DNA of 64,000 nt from Tsukamurella sp. TY48 (GCF_019656655.1 NZ_BPMV01000002.1:496001-560000); one strand, 5' to 3'; counted from the first letter of the stretch, positions 53,316 through 62,001 are shown. The notes: generated by a model not told the origin, from the sequence alone. Program-made: numbers and translations.

Positions 53316-54332
53316 TCAGTTCTCCTCGAGTGCTTGCAGGCCCGCGTCGAGCAGCGGGTTCACGGCGTCGCCGGCCTCGGCGAAGCCCGCGCCCACGGTC
53401 TGCCCGTTCACGTAGCGGTAGTGGATGCCCTCGACGATGCCGGCCAGTTTGAAGGCGGCGAGTGCGAGGTAGAAACCGAAATCGCCCAGATCGCGGTCGC
53501 TCCGGGCCGCGTACCGGTCGATGATCTCCTGTTCGGTGAGGAAGCCCGGGGCTTCCGTGACATCGGCGACGGTCTCGCGGGAGACCTTCGCCAGGCGTCC
53601 GTAGACCACCATGAGCGCGAGGTCGGTCAGTGAGTCGCCGATGGTGGCGAGCTCCCAGTCGACGACGGCGGCGGGGCGGTCCTGCGGGTCGACCAGGACG
53701 TTGTCGAGACGGTAATCGCCGTGCACGATGCCGGGTTTCGCATCGGCCGGTACCCGCGCCTTGAGCGCCCGGTAGAGCTGGTCCACTTTCGGCAGGTCCC
53801 GGGTGTGGGCGGCGGCGAACTGCTTGTTCCAGCGCTCCACCTGACGGCCCAGGAAGCCCTCGGGCCGCCCGTAGTCGGACAGGCCCACGGTCGCGGGGTC
53901 GACGCTGTGCAGCACCACGAGGGTGTCGATCAGGCGCTCCGAGATCGCCCGGGTGCGCTCGGGTCCCAGCGCCTCGAGCTCGGACGCGCGGCGGTAGGGC
54001 ACGCCGTCGATCTCGCTCATGATGTAGAACGGCGCGCCGAGCACATCGGGGTCGTCGCAGAAGGCGTACATCACCGGGAGCGGCACGCCGGTGCCCGCGA
54101 GGGCGGACATCATCGTGTACTCGCGGCCCATGTCGTGCGCGGTGGCGAGGAGCTTGCCCACCGGCGGGCGGCGCAGGATCCAGTTCGATGTCCCGTCCGA
54201 GATGCGGTACGTGAGATTGGATTTGCCGCCCGCGATGAGTTCCGCGGTGAGATCCGATCCGGCGCCGTCGACGTGCTGCGGCAGCCAGGTGCCGAGGACG
54301 TCGAGATCGAGTCCGGGGTGCTGCTCCGCCAT
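53316..54332 (-). CDS. APH-type phosphotransferase (ACAD10/11 kinase-domain-like)
   Basis: 338 residues. Aminoglycoside-phosphotransferase fold: [10 protein letters not shown] phosphate-binding loop (35-44), [15 protein letters not shown] with catalytic Asp206 and Asn211, [19 protein letters not shown] with metal-binding Asp225. The version [11 protein letters not shown] / [10 protein letters not shown]-like is that of ACAD10/11 kinase domains and LvaA, which phosphorylate the 4-hydroxyl of 4-hydroxyacyl-CoAs, not antibiotics. One base from the ACAD10/11-like gene and one-base overlap with maoC. Confidence 0.9.
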   Translation of the reverse strand: MAEQHPGLDLDVLGTWLPQHVDGAGSDLTAELIAGGKSNLTYRISDGTSNWILRRPPVGKLLATAHDMGREYTMMSALAGTGVPLPVMYAFCDDPDVLGAPFYIMSEIDGVPYRRASELEALGPERTRAISERLIDTLVVLHSVDPATVGLSDYGRPEGFLGRQVERWNKQFAAAHTRDLPKVDQLYRALKARVPADAKPGIVHGDYRLDNVLVDPQDRPAAVVDWELATIGDSLTDLALMVVYGRLAKVSRETVADVTEAPGFLTEQEIIDRYAARSDRDLGDFGFYLALAAFKLAGIVEGIHYRYVNGQTVGAGFAEAGDAVNPLLDAGLQALEEN

Positions 54333-54784
54333 CAGAAGACCACCACCGATACGGTCTCGGCCACGCAGGCGGGCTTATCGCCGCCCTCGCGTTCCACGGT
54401 GACGCGGGTGACCACCTGGTAGCCACCGCCGCCCTCGGCAACGGAGACCAGTTCGACTCCGGCGCGCAACCGCGATCCGACCGGCACCGGCTGCGGGAAG
54501 CGCACCTTGTTGCTGCCGTAGTTCACGCCCATCTTCGCGCCGCGTACCTCGTACACCTGCCACACCAGCATCGGGATGAGCGAGAGGGTGAGGTAGCCGT
54601 GCGCGATGGTCGATCCGAACGGGCCGGCGGCCGCGCGTTCGGGGTCGACGTGGATCCACTGGTGATCGCCGGTCGCCTCGGCGAACAGGTCGATCCGCTG
54701 TTGGTCGACGGTGACCCAGTCGGAGTAGCCGAGGTGGCGTCCGACAGCGGCCTGCAGTTCGTCCGGTCCGTTCAGGATCTCCAT
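54332..54784 (-). CDS. MaoC-family enoyl-CoA hydratase
   Basis: 150 residues with the hot-dog fold and the R-hydratase motif FAEATGDHQWIHVDPERA (catalytic Asp and His), then GPFGSTIAHGYLTLSLIP. Hydrates a trans-2-enoyl-CoA to the (R)- or (S)-3-hydroxyacyl-CoA. It stands between the SDR at 54808 and the kinase gene. Role in the pathway: the hydration step of beta-oxidation, or hydration of the enoyl-CoA left after removal of the 4-phosphate. Confidence 0.92.
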   Translation of the reverse strand: MEILNGPDELQAAVGRHLGYSDWVTVDQQRIDLFAEATGDHQWIHVDPERAAAGPFGSTIAHGYLTLSLIPMLVWQVYEVRGAKMGVNYGSNKVRFPQPVPVGSRLRAGVELVSVAEGGGGYQVVTRVTVEREGGDKPACVAETVSVVVF

Positions 54785-54807
54785 GTCTTCGCTCCTCAGT
54801 CCCGCGC

Positions 54808-55563
54808 CTAGTCCTTGGGCCCGCCGGCCACGTAGATCACCTGACCGGAGACGAATCCGGCTCCCTCGCTGGCGAAGAAGCTGGCGGTGTGCGCGATGTC
54901 GGCGGGCTCACCGACCCGCTGCACGGGGATCTCCTTGGCCGCGGCGGTCTTGAAGTCCTCGAAGGCGACGCCGATCCGCTCCGCGGTGGCGGCCGTCATG
55001 TCCGTGGCGATGAAGCCGGGGGCGATCGCGTTCGCGGTGACGCCGAACTTGCCCAGTTCGAAGGCGAGGGTCTTGGTGAAGCCCTGCATGCCCGCCTTGG
55101 CGGCGGAGTAGTTCGCCTGGCCGCGGTTGCCGAGCGCGGAGGTGGACGAGAGGTTGATGATGCGGCCCCAGCCCTCCTTGGTCTGGTACTTCTGCACCTC
55201 GCGCGACATGAGGAAGGCGCCGCGCAGGTGCACCGCCATCACCTGGTCCCAGTCCGAGACGGACATCTTGAACAGCAGGTTGTCGCGCAGGATGCCGGCG
55301 TTGTTCACCAGGATCGTCGGGGCGCCGAGTTCCTCGGCCACGCGGGTCACCGCGGCGGCGACCTTCTCCTCGTCGGCCACATCGACGCCGACGCCGAGCG
55401 CCTGTCCACCGGCGGCGGTGATCTCCGCGGCGACCGTCGCGCAGGCCGCTTCGTCGAGGTCGAGGACGGCCACCTTGTGGCCGTCGGAGGCGAGCCGGCG
55501 GGCGACCTCGGCGCCGATGCCGCGGGCGGCACCGGTCACAATGGCAACACGTTGGGTGGTCAT
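54808..55563 (-). CDS. SDR-family 3-oxoacyl/3-hydroxyacyl dehydrogenase (FabG-like)
   Basis: 251 residues from ATG 55563 (ATGA overlap with the HAD gene). Classical SDR: TGAARGIGAEVARRL (NAD(P) binding), DLDEAA after beta2, NNAG, catalytic Ser in NLSSTSALGNRGQANYSAAKAG (Ser-Tyr-Lys), and the C-terminal SGQVIYVAGG typical of FabG. Asp after strand 2 (LDLDE) points to NAD(H). Likely oxidises the 3-hydroxyacyl-CoA. Confidence 0.9.
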   Translation of the reverse strand: MTTQRVAIVTGAARGIGAEVARRLASDGHKVAVLDLDEAACATVAAEITAAGGQALGVGVDVADEEKVAAAVTRVAEELGAPTILVNNAGILRDNLLFKMSVSDWDQVMAVHLRGAFLMSREVQKYQTKEGWGRIINLSSTSALGNRGQANYSAAKAGMQGFTKTLAFELGKFGVTANAIAPGFIATDMTAATAERIGVAFEDFKTAAAKEIPVQRVGEPADIAHTASFFASEGAGFVSGQVIYVAGGPKD

Positions 55564-56234
55564 GCGTTCTCCTTCTCGGATGTGGGTTCGGTTGCGAGAC
55601 CCGGGATCAGGGCGGCCAGGGCCTCGCGGGTGGTGCGGGCGTCGGTGTGGTGCACGGCGTGCAGCCCGAGGGCGGCCGCGCCGTCGACGTTGGGGACGGC
55701 GTCGTCGAGGAAGGCCGCGCGGCCGGGCGGCACGCCCAGCCGGCCGAGCGCGAGTTCGAAGATGGCGGGGTCCGGCTTCCGCAGGCCCACCTCCTCCGAG
55801 ATGATCACCGCGCCGAACAGCTCCGCGAGCCGATCGCGGTCGTACAGGTTCCCGCTGCCCCAGCTGTTGGAGACCACACCCACCGCGACTCCCGCCGCAC
55901 GAAGATCCTCGGCCAGACGCCACATCGCGGGATCGGCGGCGACGCGGGCGAACATGCGGCGGAGCACGCCGTCGGGGTTGACGGGCCCTCCGTCGCGGGT
56001 GCGCAGCGCCGCGGCGAAGAGCGCATCGAACTCCTCCTCGGGCAGGTCCCCGGTCTCCAGCCGGTGGATCGGGCTCCCCTCGGCGGCATCGCGGCCGAGC
56101 CAGGCCTTGAGGGTGGCGGTGAACACGGCGGGATCGATGTCCTCGTCGGCGATCCAGGCGCGGATGCTCTCACCCATCGGCGTGGTGAGCACCCCGCCGT
56201 AGTCGAAGAGCACCGCGTCCACCGCGCGGCTCAC
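55560..56234 (-). CDS. HAD-superfamily hydrolase
   Basis: 224 residues. HAD motifs: FDYGGVLTTP (motif I; nucleophile Asp in AVLFDYGGV), VVSNSWGSG (motif II), EVGLRKPDPAIFELA (motif III Lys) and AAFLDDAVPNVDGA (motif IV). The FDYGGVLTT...KPDPAIF pattern is that of the HAD domain at the N-terminus of ACAD10. With the APH kinase and ACAD11-like gene in the same operon, all three ACAD10 domains are present as separate proteins. It could remove misplaced phosphate or act as a metabolite-repair phosphatase. Confidence 0.88.
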   Translation of the reverse strand: MSRAVDAVLFDYGGVLTTPMGESIRAWIADEDIDPAVFTATLKAWLGRDAAEGSPIHRLETGDLPEEEFDALFAAALRTRDGGPVNPDGVLRRMFARVAADPAMWRLAEDLRAAGVAVGVVSNSWGSGNLYDRDRLAELFGAVIISEEVGLRKPDPAIFELALGRLGVPPGRAAFLDDAVPNVDGAAALGLHAVHHTDARTTREALAALIPGLATEPTSEKENA

Positions 56235-57220
56235 CGGTCGGCCTGGTAGACGACGCGGCCCACGGTGCTGCCGTCGGCGAGGCGCTGCAGGCCGTCCGGC
56301 ACCTCGTCGAAGGACAGTCGCTCACTGACCAGCGGGGCCACCTTGCCGGCATCGGCGAGCGCCGTCAGGTCGGCGTGGCAGGCGCGCACGGCGGCGGGGT
56401 CGAACCGGTTGTACAGGCCCCAGTGCAGTCCCACGATGGAGTAGTTCTTGATGAGCGCGTGGTTGAGCGCCACCTCCTGGATGGTGCCGCCGGCGAAGCC
56501 GACCACCAGGATGCGCCCTTCGAAGGCGATGCACTTGGTGGACCGCTTGTAGGTCTCACCGCCCACCGGGTCGTACACGACATCGGCGCCGCGACCGCCG
56601 GTCTGCGCCTTGACCACCTCGACGAAGTCCTCGGTGTGCCGGTCGATCACCACATCGGCGCCGAGCGCGCGGGCCACCTCGGCCTTCGCGGGTCCGCCGA
56701 CCACGCCGATCACCGTGGCGCCGGCGGCTTTGCCGAGTTGGATCGCGGCGCTGCCCACCCCGCCCGCGGCGGCGTGCACGAGCAGGGTCTCCCCCGCCTT
56801 CAGCTGAGCCCGGCGGTGCAGGCCGAACCACCCGGTCTGGTAGCCGATGAACAGGGAGGAGGCCTGGGCGTCGTCGAGCGAGGACGGTGCCGGGAAGGTC
56901 TCGGCGGCGTTCATCACGGCGTATTCGGCGAAGCCCCCGTGCGGCAGCGCGACGCCGCCCAGCACCCGGTCGCCCACGGCGAAGCCGTCGACTCCCTCAC
57001 CGACGGTGACGATCTCGCCGCACAGTTCCACGCCCGGGGTGAAGGGCAGATCGGGTTTGATCTGATAGAGCCCGCGACACATGAGCACGTCCGGGAAGTT
57101 CGCCGCCGTGGCCAGCGTGCGCACGGTGACCTGTCCGGGCCCCGGGGTGGGGACCTCGAGATCCACCGCACGCAGTACCGCCGCGGGTTCGCCCAGTTCC
57201 GGTACCTGCCAGGCCCTCAT
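56231..57220 (-). CDS. NADPH:quinone oxidoreductase / zinc-independent MDR reductase
   Basis: 329 residues from ATG 57220. Medium-chain reductase fold with GxGxxG-type LLVHAAAGGVGSAAIQLGKA, substrate-domain LPFTPGVELCGEIVTVGEGV, and no structural or catalytic zinc ligands, so it is of the quinone-oxidoreductase/enoyl-reductase group. Could reduce a 2-enoyl-CoA or an unsaturated carbonyl. Stop overlaps the HAD start by four bases; the start overlaps the previous SDR stop by one. Confidence 0.88.
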   Translation of the reverse strand: MRAWQVPELGEPAAVLRAVDLEVPTPGPGQVTVRTLATAANFPDVLMCRGLYQIKPDLPFTPGVELCGEIVTVGEGVDGFAVGDRVLGGVALPHGGFAEYAVMNAAETFPAPSSLDDAQASSLFIGYQTGWFGLHRRAQLKAGETLLVHAAAGGVGSAAIQLGKAAGATVIGVVGGPAKAEVARALGADVVIDRHTEDFVEVVKAQTGGRGADVVYDPVGGETYKRSTKCIAFEGRILVVGFAGGTIQEVALNHALIKNYSIVGLHWGLYNRFDPAAVRACHADLTALADAGKVAPLVSERLSFDEVPDGLQRLADGSTVGRVVYQADR

Positions 57221-58023
57221 CACCGGCCCTCCTTCTGTTCCAGCCGCTGCTGGATCTTGTTCATCCCGGCGAGCCACCGATCGGGGGCGGCCGCGCGGGC
57301 CTGGTAGTAGTCGCGCACCTCGGGGTGCGGCAGGATCAGCAGTTCGTCGCCCGCGAGGGCCGCCACCGTCTGCTCGGCGACCTGCTCCGCGGTGAGCGCG
57401 GTGTCGCGGGAGAGCAGGTCCTTGAGCGGGCCGGAATCGTCGAGCATCCGGGTCTGCACGCCCTGCGGGCAGATGGCCTGGACCACCACGCCCCGGTGCC
57501 GATACGTGGCCGAGAGCCATTCGGCGAAGGCCACGGCCCCGTGTTTGGTGACGGAGTAGGCGGGAGCGTCGAGCATCGTGAGCAGACCGGCGGCCGATGC
57601 GGTGACCACGAATCGGCCCCGGCCCGCCGCCGCCCAGTCGGGGACCAGCAGGCGTGCCGCGCGCACGTGCGCCATGACGTTCACCTGCCAGGACAGGTCC
57701 CAATCCGCCTCGGACGCTTCGATTCCCCTGCCGCGATCGACGCCGGCGTTGGCGAACCAGGCGTCGATCGCGCCGAGCCGCTCGCGCGCCGTCGCGACCA
57801 GCGCCGCGACGCCGGCCTCGGAGGCGGCATCACCGGGCGCCGGGTAGGCGGTGCCGCCGGCCGCGGTGATCGCGTCGACGGTGCGGGTCACACCCTCGGC
57901 GTCCAGGTCGGCCACCACCACGCGGGCACCGTCCGCGGCGAGCGCGCTCGCGAGTGCCGCGCCGATACCCGCGCCCGAACCGGTCACCACCACCCCGGCG
58001 TTGCGGGGGTCGAAGCCGGTCAT
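57220..58023 (-). CDS. SDR-family oxidoreductase
   Basis: 267 residues. VVVTGSGAGIGAALASALA cofactor motif, DLDAEG after strand 2 (NAD-type Asp), NAGVDRG, TASAAGLLTMLDAPAYSVTKHG catalytic Ser-Tyr-Lys. The C-terminus is extended (LPHPEVRDYYQARAA...), unlike FabG, a form seen in actinobacterial SDRs of steroid and fatty-acid clusters. Substrate unknown. Confidence 0.88.
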   Translation of the reverse strand: MTGFDPRNAGVVVTGSGAGIGAALASALAADGARVVVADLDAEGVTRTVDAITAAGGTAYPAPGDAASEAGVAALVATARERLGAIDAWFANAGVDRGRGIEASEADWDLSWQVNVMAHVRAARLLVPDWAAAGRGRFVVTASAAGLLTMLDAPAYSVTKHGAVAFAEWLSATYRHRGVVVQAICPQGVQTRMLDDSGPLKDLLSRDTALTAEQVAEQTVAALAGDELLILPHPEVRDYYQARAAAPDRWLAGMNKIQQRLEQKEGR

Positions 58024-58027
58024 GGGA

Positions 58028-58783
58028 TCAGACTCCTCCGGTGAGCAGGACGCCGCCGTCGATGGTGAGGGTCTGGCCCGTCATCCACGCGGCGTCGTCG
58101 GACAGCAGGAAGGCCACGACCGACCCGATGTCCTCGGGCACCCCCAACCGCTTGAGCGGATAGGCCGATGCGACCTCCTCCTCACGCCCCTCGTACAGTG
58201 CGGTCGCGAAGCGGGTCTTCACCACTGCGGGGGCGACTGCGTTGACCCGGATGTCCGGGCCCAGCTCGACCGCCAGCTCCTCAGTGAGGTGGATGACCGC
58301 CGCCTTGGAGACGCCGTAGAACGCGATGCCCGGCGCGGGCCGCAGACCCGCCACGGAGGCCACGTTGACGATCGCGCCACCGTGCTCCCGCTGCCACGCC
58401 GCGTTGACCTTCTGCACCCAGGACAACGTGGACATCACGTTGACCTCCATGATCTTGCGGGCCGCCGCCACATCGAGATCCATCAGCGGGCCGTACACCG
58501 GGTTGATGCCGGTGTTGTTGACGAAGAAGTCGGCGCTGCCGAAGGTCCCGATCGCTGTCGCGATCACCTCGTCCTGGTGCGCGAGATCGTCGCCCGAGCC
58601 GGCGACGGCGATCGCGACATCCGGACCACCGAGTTCGGTGACCGCGGCGTCGAGCGCCTCCTGCTTGCGCGCGGTGATCACGACCTTCGCGCCATCGGCC
58701 ACGAGCCGCTGCGCGATGGCGAGTCCGATGCCCCGGCTGGCGCCGGTGACGATGGCCGTCCTGCCGTCGAAACGCCCCGCCAT
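58028..58783 (-). CDS. SDR-family oxidoreductase
   Basis: 251 residues from ATG 58783. AIVTGASRGIGLAIAQRL, TARKQEALD after strand 2 (Arg/Lys instead of Asp, so NADP(H) is possible), NNTGINP, catalytic VASVAGLRPAPGIAFYGVSKAA. C-terminal MTGQTLTIDGGVL. Third SDR of the operon; the different cofactor preference suggests it acts in another redox step than the 54808 enzyme. One-base overlap with the thiolase stop. Confidence 0.88.
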   Translation of the reverse strand: MAGRFDGRTAIVTGASRGIGLAIAQRLVADGAKVVITARKQEALDAAVTELGGPDVAIAVAGSGDDLAHQDEVIATAIGTFGSADFFVNNTGINPVYGPLMDLDVAAARKIMEVNVMSTLSWVQKVNAAWQREHGGAIVNVASVAGLRPAPGIAFYGVSKAAVIHLTEELAVELGPDIRVNAVAPAVVKTRFATALYEGREEEVASAYPLKRLGVPEDIGSVVAFLLSDDAAWMTGQTLTIDGGVLLTGGV

Positions 58784-60000
58784 CAGCTGAGCCGCTCGAT
58801 GATCATGGCCATGCCCTGGCCGCCGCCGACACACATCGTCTCGAGGCCAAACTGCTTGTCGTGCCAGGCGAGCGAGTTGATCAGCGTGCTGGTGATGCGC
58901 GCGCCGGTCATTCCGAACGGGTGGCCGATGGCGATCGCGCCGCCGTTGACGTTGACCTTGTCGGCGTCGATCCCGAGATCGCGCACCGAGGGGATCACCT
59001 GGGCCGCGAAGGCCTCGTTGACCTCCATGAGGTCGATGTCGCCAATGGACATGCCGGCGCGGGCGAGCGCCTGCTTGGAGGCCTCGACCGGGCCGAGTCC
59101 CATGATCTCGGGCGAGAGGCCCGTGACACCGGTGGACACGATCCGGGCGAGCGGGGTGAGGCCGAGGGCCTTCGCCTTGGTGTCGGACATGATCACCACG
59201 GCCGCGGCACCGTCGTTGAGCGGGCAGCAGTTGCCGGCGGTCACGGTTCCGTCGGGCCGGAAGACCGGCTTGAGCTGGCTGACGGCCTCGTAGGTGACGC
59301 CGGCACGCGGACCGTCGTCCTTGCTGACGACGGTGCCGTCGGCGAGCGTGACCGGAGTGATGTCCTTGTCCCAGAAGCCCGCGGCGAGGGCGATCTCCGC
59401 GCGGTTCTGGCTACGGACACCCCACTCGTCCTGATCGTGGCGGCTGACGTTCTTGAACTGCGCCACGTTCTCGGCGGTCTGGCCCATCGCGATGTACAGG
59501 TCGGGCAGCAGGCCCGAGTCCCGCGGATCGGCCCAGGTCTGGCCGCCCTCGGCGAACTTCGCGGTGCGCGCCTCGGCGTCGGCGAAGATCGGATTCTTGG
59601 TGTCCGGAAGGCCGTCGGCGTTGCCCTTGACGTAGCGGCTCACGGTTTCGACGCCACCGGAGAGGAAGACCTCGCCCTCCCCGGCCTTGATGGCGTGGAA
59701 GGCCATGCGGGTGGTCTGGAGGCTGGAGCTGCAGTAGCGGTTCACCGTGACGCCGGGCGCGTGGTCGAGTCCCGCCTCGACCGCGACGGCGCGAGCGATG
59801 TTGAAGCCCGACTCACCGGCGGGCTGGCCGCAGCCGAAGAGCACGTCCTCGATCTCGCGCGGGTCGAGCTCGGGCACCTTGGCCAGCGCCGCGCGCACCA
59901 TCTGCACCGAGAGATCATCCGGGCGGACGTCTTTGAGCGACCCCTTCCCGGCACGGCCGATCGGAGACCGCGCGGTGGCGACGATGACGGCTTCGGGCAT
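58783..60000 (-). CDS. acetyl-CoA C-acyltransferase (thiolase)
   Basis: 405 residues with AGGAGG ribosome-binding site. Nucleophilic Cys in VNRYCSSSLQTT, His in AIGHPFGMTGAR, second Cys in CVGGGQGMAM. Degradative thiolase: cleaves 3-ketoacyl-CoA to acetyl-CoA (or propionyl-CoA) and a shortened acyl-CoA. First gene of the 12-gene operon; the next eleven genes follow with overlaps or gaps of at most 26 bases. Confidence 0.94.
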   Translation of the reverse strand: MPEAVIVATARSPIGRAGKGSLKDVRPDDLSVQMVRAALAKVPELDPREIEDVLFGCGQPAGESGFNIARAVAVEAGLDHAPGVTVNRYCSSSLQTTRMAFHAIKAGEGEVFLSGGVETVSRYVKGNADGLPDTKNPIFADAEARTAKFAEGGQTWADPRDSGLLPDLYIAMGQTAENVAQFKNVSRHDQDEWGVRSQNRAEIALAAGFWDKDITPVTLADGTVVSKDDGPRAGVTYEAVSQLKPVFRPDGTVTAGNCCPLNDGAAAVVIMSDTKAKALGLTPLARIVSTGVTGLSPEIMGLGPVEASKQALARAGMSIGDIDLMEVNEAFAAQVIPSVRDLGIDADKVNVNGGAIAIGHPFGMTGARITSTLINSLAWHDKQFGLETMCVGGGQGMAMIIERLS

Positions 60001-60033
60001 TGCATCCTCCTGGGTAATGACTACGATGCTGAC

Positions 60034-60047
60034 TAAGCGCTCGCTTA
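60034..60047. promoter_or_regulatory. TetR-type operator TAAGC-N4-GCTTA, site 2
   Basis: TAAGC-GCTC-GCTTA, with C and G extending the dyad by one base each side (60033-60048). It lies just downstream of a candidate minus-strand promoter TTGACG (60094-60089) - 17 bases - CACAGT (60071-60066), so a bound repressor would block the thiolase operon. The divergent tetR starts 126 bases away. Confidence 0.7.
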
Positions 60048-60173
60048 GCGAACGAGGTAGTCTCCACTGTGCACCACTGAGAGCCGATCGTCAATCGACC
60101 GGCGAATGTGGCATAGCTCACCCTATGCAGCCACCGGTACGTACGGTGGACGAAGCCGAAAAGGACCGCACCC

Positions 60174-60788
60174 ATGACCGACGCCGACGCACCGTCCCGC
60201 GCCGATGCGACGCGCGCCCGGCTGCTCTCCGCCGCAGCCGAGGCCTTCGCCGAACGCGGATTCCACGGCACCACCACGCGCGACATCGCCGCCGCCGCGG
60301 GCATGAGCCCCGCCGCGGTGTACGTGCACTACAAGTCGAAAGAGCAACTGCTGTACCAGCTCTCCTACCACGGGCACCAGCTGATCATCGACCTGATCGA
60401 TTCGGTCGACGACCGTTCCGCCGCACCGGCCGACCGCCTGCACGCGGTGCTGTACGCCTTCGCCAGCCACCACGCCGCGCAACACACCAGCGCGCGGGTG
60501 GTGAACTACGAGCTCGAGGCGCTCACCGAGGACCACCGCGCCGAGGTCGGCGAACAACGCCGGGAGATCACCCGCCGGCTGCGCGCCATCGTGGACGCCG
60601 GTGTGCAGGACGGCTCCTTCGACACCGACGAACCCCGATTGGCCACCACCGCCGTGCTGTCCAGCGGCATCGACGTGGCCCGGTGGTATCACGACGGCGG
60701 CGATATCACCCCCGAACAGATCGGTGCCTACTACGCCGATCTCGCGCTCCGTACCGTGGGCGCGACGCGATCACCGTCAAGCACGTAA
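60174..60788 (+). CDS. TetR-family transcriptional regulator of the lactonase operon (inferred)
   Basis: 204 residues. Helix-turn-helix RARLLSAAAEAFAERGFHG / TTRDIAAAAGMSPAAVYVHY, TetR type; the C-terminal domain is about 140 residues. Divergent from the 12-gene operon with the TAAGC palindrome between, so it probably represses that operon and itself and is released by an acyl-CoA intermediate. Compare QsdR in the Rhodococcus gamma-lactone system. The acyl-CoA dehydrogenase gene follows 39 bases downstream on the same strand. Confidence 0.9.
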   Translation: MTDADAPSRADATRARLLSAAAEAFAERGFHGTTTRDIAAAAGMSPAAVYVHYKSKEQLLYQLSYHGHQLIIDLIDSVDDRSAAPADRLHAVLYAFASHHAAQHTSARVVNYELEALTEDHRAEVGEQRREITRRLRAIVDAGVQDGSFDTDEPRLATTAVLSSGIDVARWYHDGGDITPEQIGAYYADLALRTVGATRSPSST

Positions 60789-60827
60789 ATCGCAACCGAT
60801 TTCAGTTATCGAACAAGGAGATTCACC

Positions 60828-61985
60828 ATGCGTCGTACCGTCTACACCGCCGATCACGAGGCCTTCCGCGAGACGCTGCGCGCCTTCATCGAGTCCGAGG
60901 TCGTACCCCACTACGACGAGTGGTACGCCAACGGCATCGTGCCCAAGGAGTTCTACCTCAAGCTCGGCGAGCTCGGCGTCTTCGGCATCGAGGTGCCCGA
61001 GGAGTACGGCGGCGCCGGCATCGAGTCATTCAAGTACCAGGCCGTGATCAGCGAGGAGCTCGGCCGCGCCGGCGTCTCCTTTGGCGGCTCCAGCGTGCAC
61101 ATCGCGCTGTGCCTCCCCTACCTCACGGGGCTGGCCACCGACGAGCAGAAGCAGCGCTGGCTGCCCGGCATGGCCTCGGGCGAAACCATGTTCGCCATCG
61201 CCATGACCGAACCCGGCACGGGATCGGACCTGGCCGGCATGAAGACCACCGCCAAGCTCTCGGCCGACGGCACGCACTACGTGCTCAACGGTGCGAAGAC
61301 CTTCATCACCGGCGGCGTCAACGCCGACCGGGTGATCGTGTGCGCCCGCACGGCGCCGCCGAAGGACGACGATCGCCGCTACGGCATCTCGCTGTTCGTG
61401 GTGGACACCACGCTCCCCGGCTACGCCGTGGGCCGCAAGCTCGACAAGATCGGCCTGCGGACCTCGGACACCGCCGAGCTGTCCTTCACCGATGTCCAGG
61501 TGCCCGTCGAGGACCTCCTCGGCGAGGAGAACAAGGGCTTCTCCTACCTCGGCCAGAACCTGCCGCAGGAGCGCCTGTCCATCGCGGTCGGCGCGTACTC
61601 CCAGGCCGCGGCCGCGGTGCGGTTCGCCCAGGCCTACACCGAGGACCGCACCATCTTCGGCAAGACGGTGGCATCGTTCCAGAACAGCAAGTTCGAGCTG
61701 GCCGCGTGCAAGGCGAAGGTCGACGCGATGGAGTCCTGCGTCGACCGCGGACTCGAGCTCCACGACGCGCACGAGCTCACCGCCGCGGACGCCGCCTCGC
61801 TCAAGCTGTTCTGCACCGAGGCCGCGTCCGATGTGATCGACCGCTGCCTGCAACTGCACGGCGGCTACGGCTACATCAACGAGTACCCGATCGCCCGGCT
61901 GTACGCCGACAACCGGGTCAACCGCATCTACGGCGGTACGTCCGAGGTGATGAAGTCGATCATCGCCAAGGACATGGGCCTGTAG
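60828..61985 (+). CDS. acyl-CoA dehydrogenase, LCAD-like
   Basis: 385 residues from ATG 60828 with AAGGAG upstream. ACAD architecture: helical N-domain, FAIAMTEPGTGSDLAGMKT, LNGAKTFITGGVNADRV, AELSFTDVQVPVEDLLGEE, LPQERLSIAVGAYSQAA, DRTIFGKTVASFQNSKFELA and RIYGGTSEVMKSIIAKDMGL. The LPQERL and IYGGTSE forms resemble long-chain/isovaleryl-type enzymes. It lies next to tetR and probably belongs to the same regulon as the divergent operon. Confidence 0.93.
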   Translation: MRRTVYTADHEAFRETLRAFIESEVVPHYDEWYANGIVPKEFYLKLGELGVFGIEVPEEYGGAGIESFKYQAVISEELGRAGVSFGGSSVHIALCLPYLTGLATDEQKQRWLPGMASGETMFAIAMTEPGTGSDLAGMKTTAKLSADGTHYVLNGAKTFITGGVNADRVIVCARTAPPKDDDRRYGISLFVVDTTLPGYAVGRKLDKIGLRTSDTAELSFTDVQVPVEDLLGEENKGFSYLGQNLPQERLSIAVGAYSQAAAAVRFAQAYTEDRTIFGKTVASFQNSKFELAACKAKVDAMESCVDRGLELHDAHELTAADAASLKLFCTEAASDVIDRCLQLHGGYGYINEYPIARLYADNRVNRIYGGTSEVMKSIIAKDMGL

Positions 61986-62001
61986 CCGCTCCTCGTCGAA
62001 T

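Noticed and set aside
53316-54332. Annotation as aminoglycoside resistance kinase
   Set aside because: The fold is shared, but the sequence type and its position next to an ACAD10/11-like gene point to hydroxyacyl-CoA phosphorylation.
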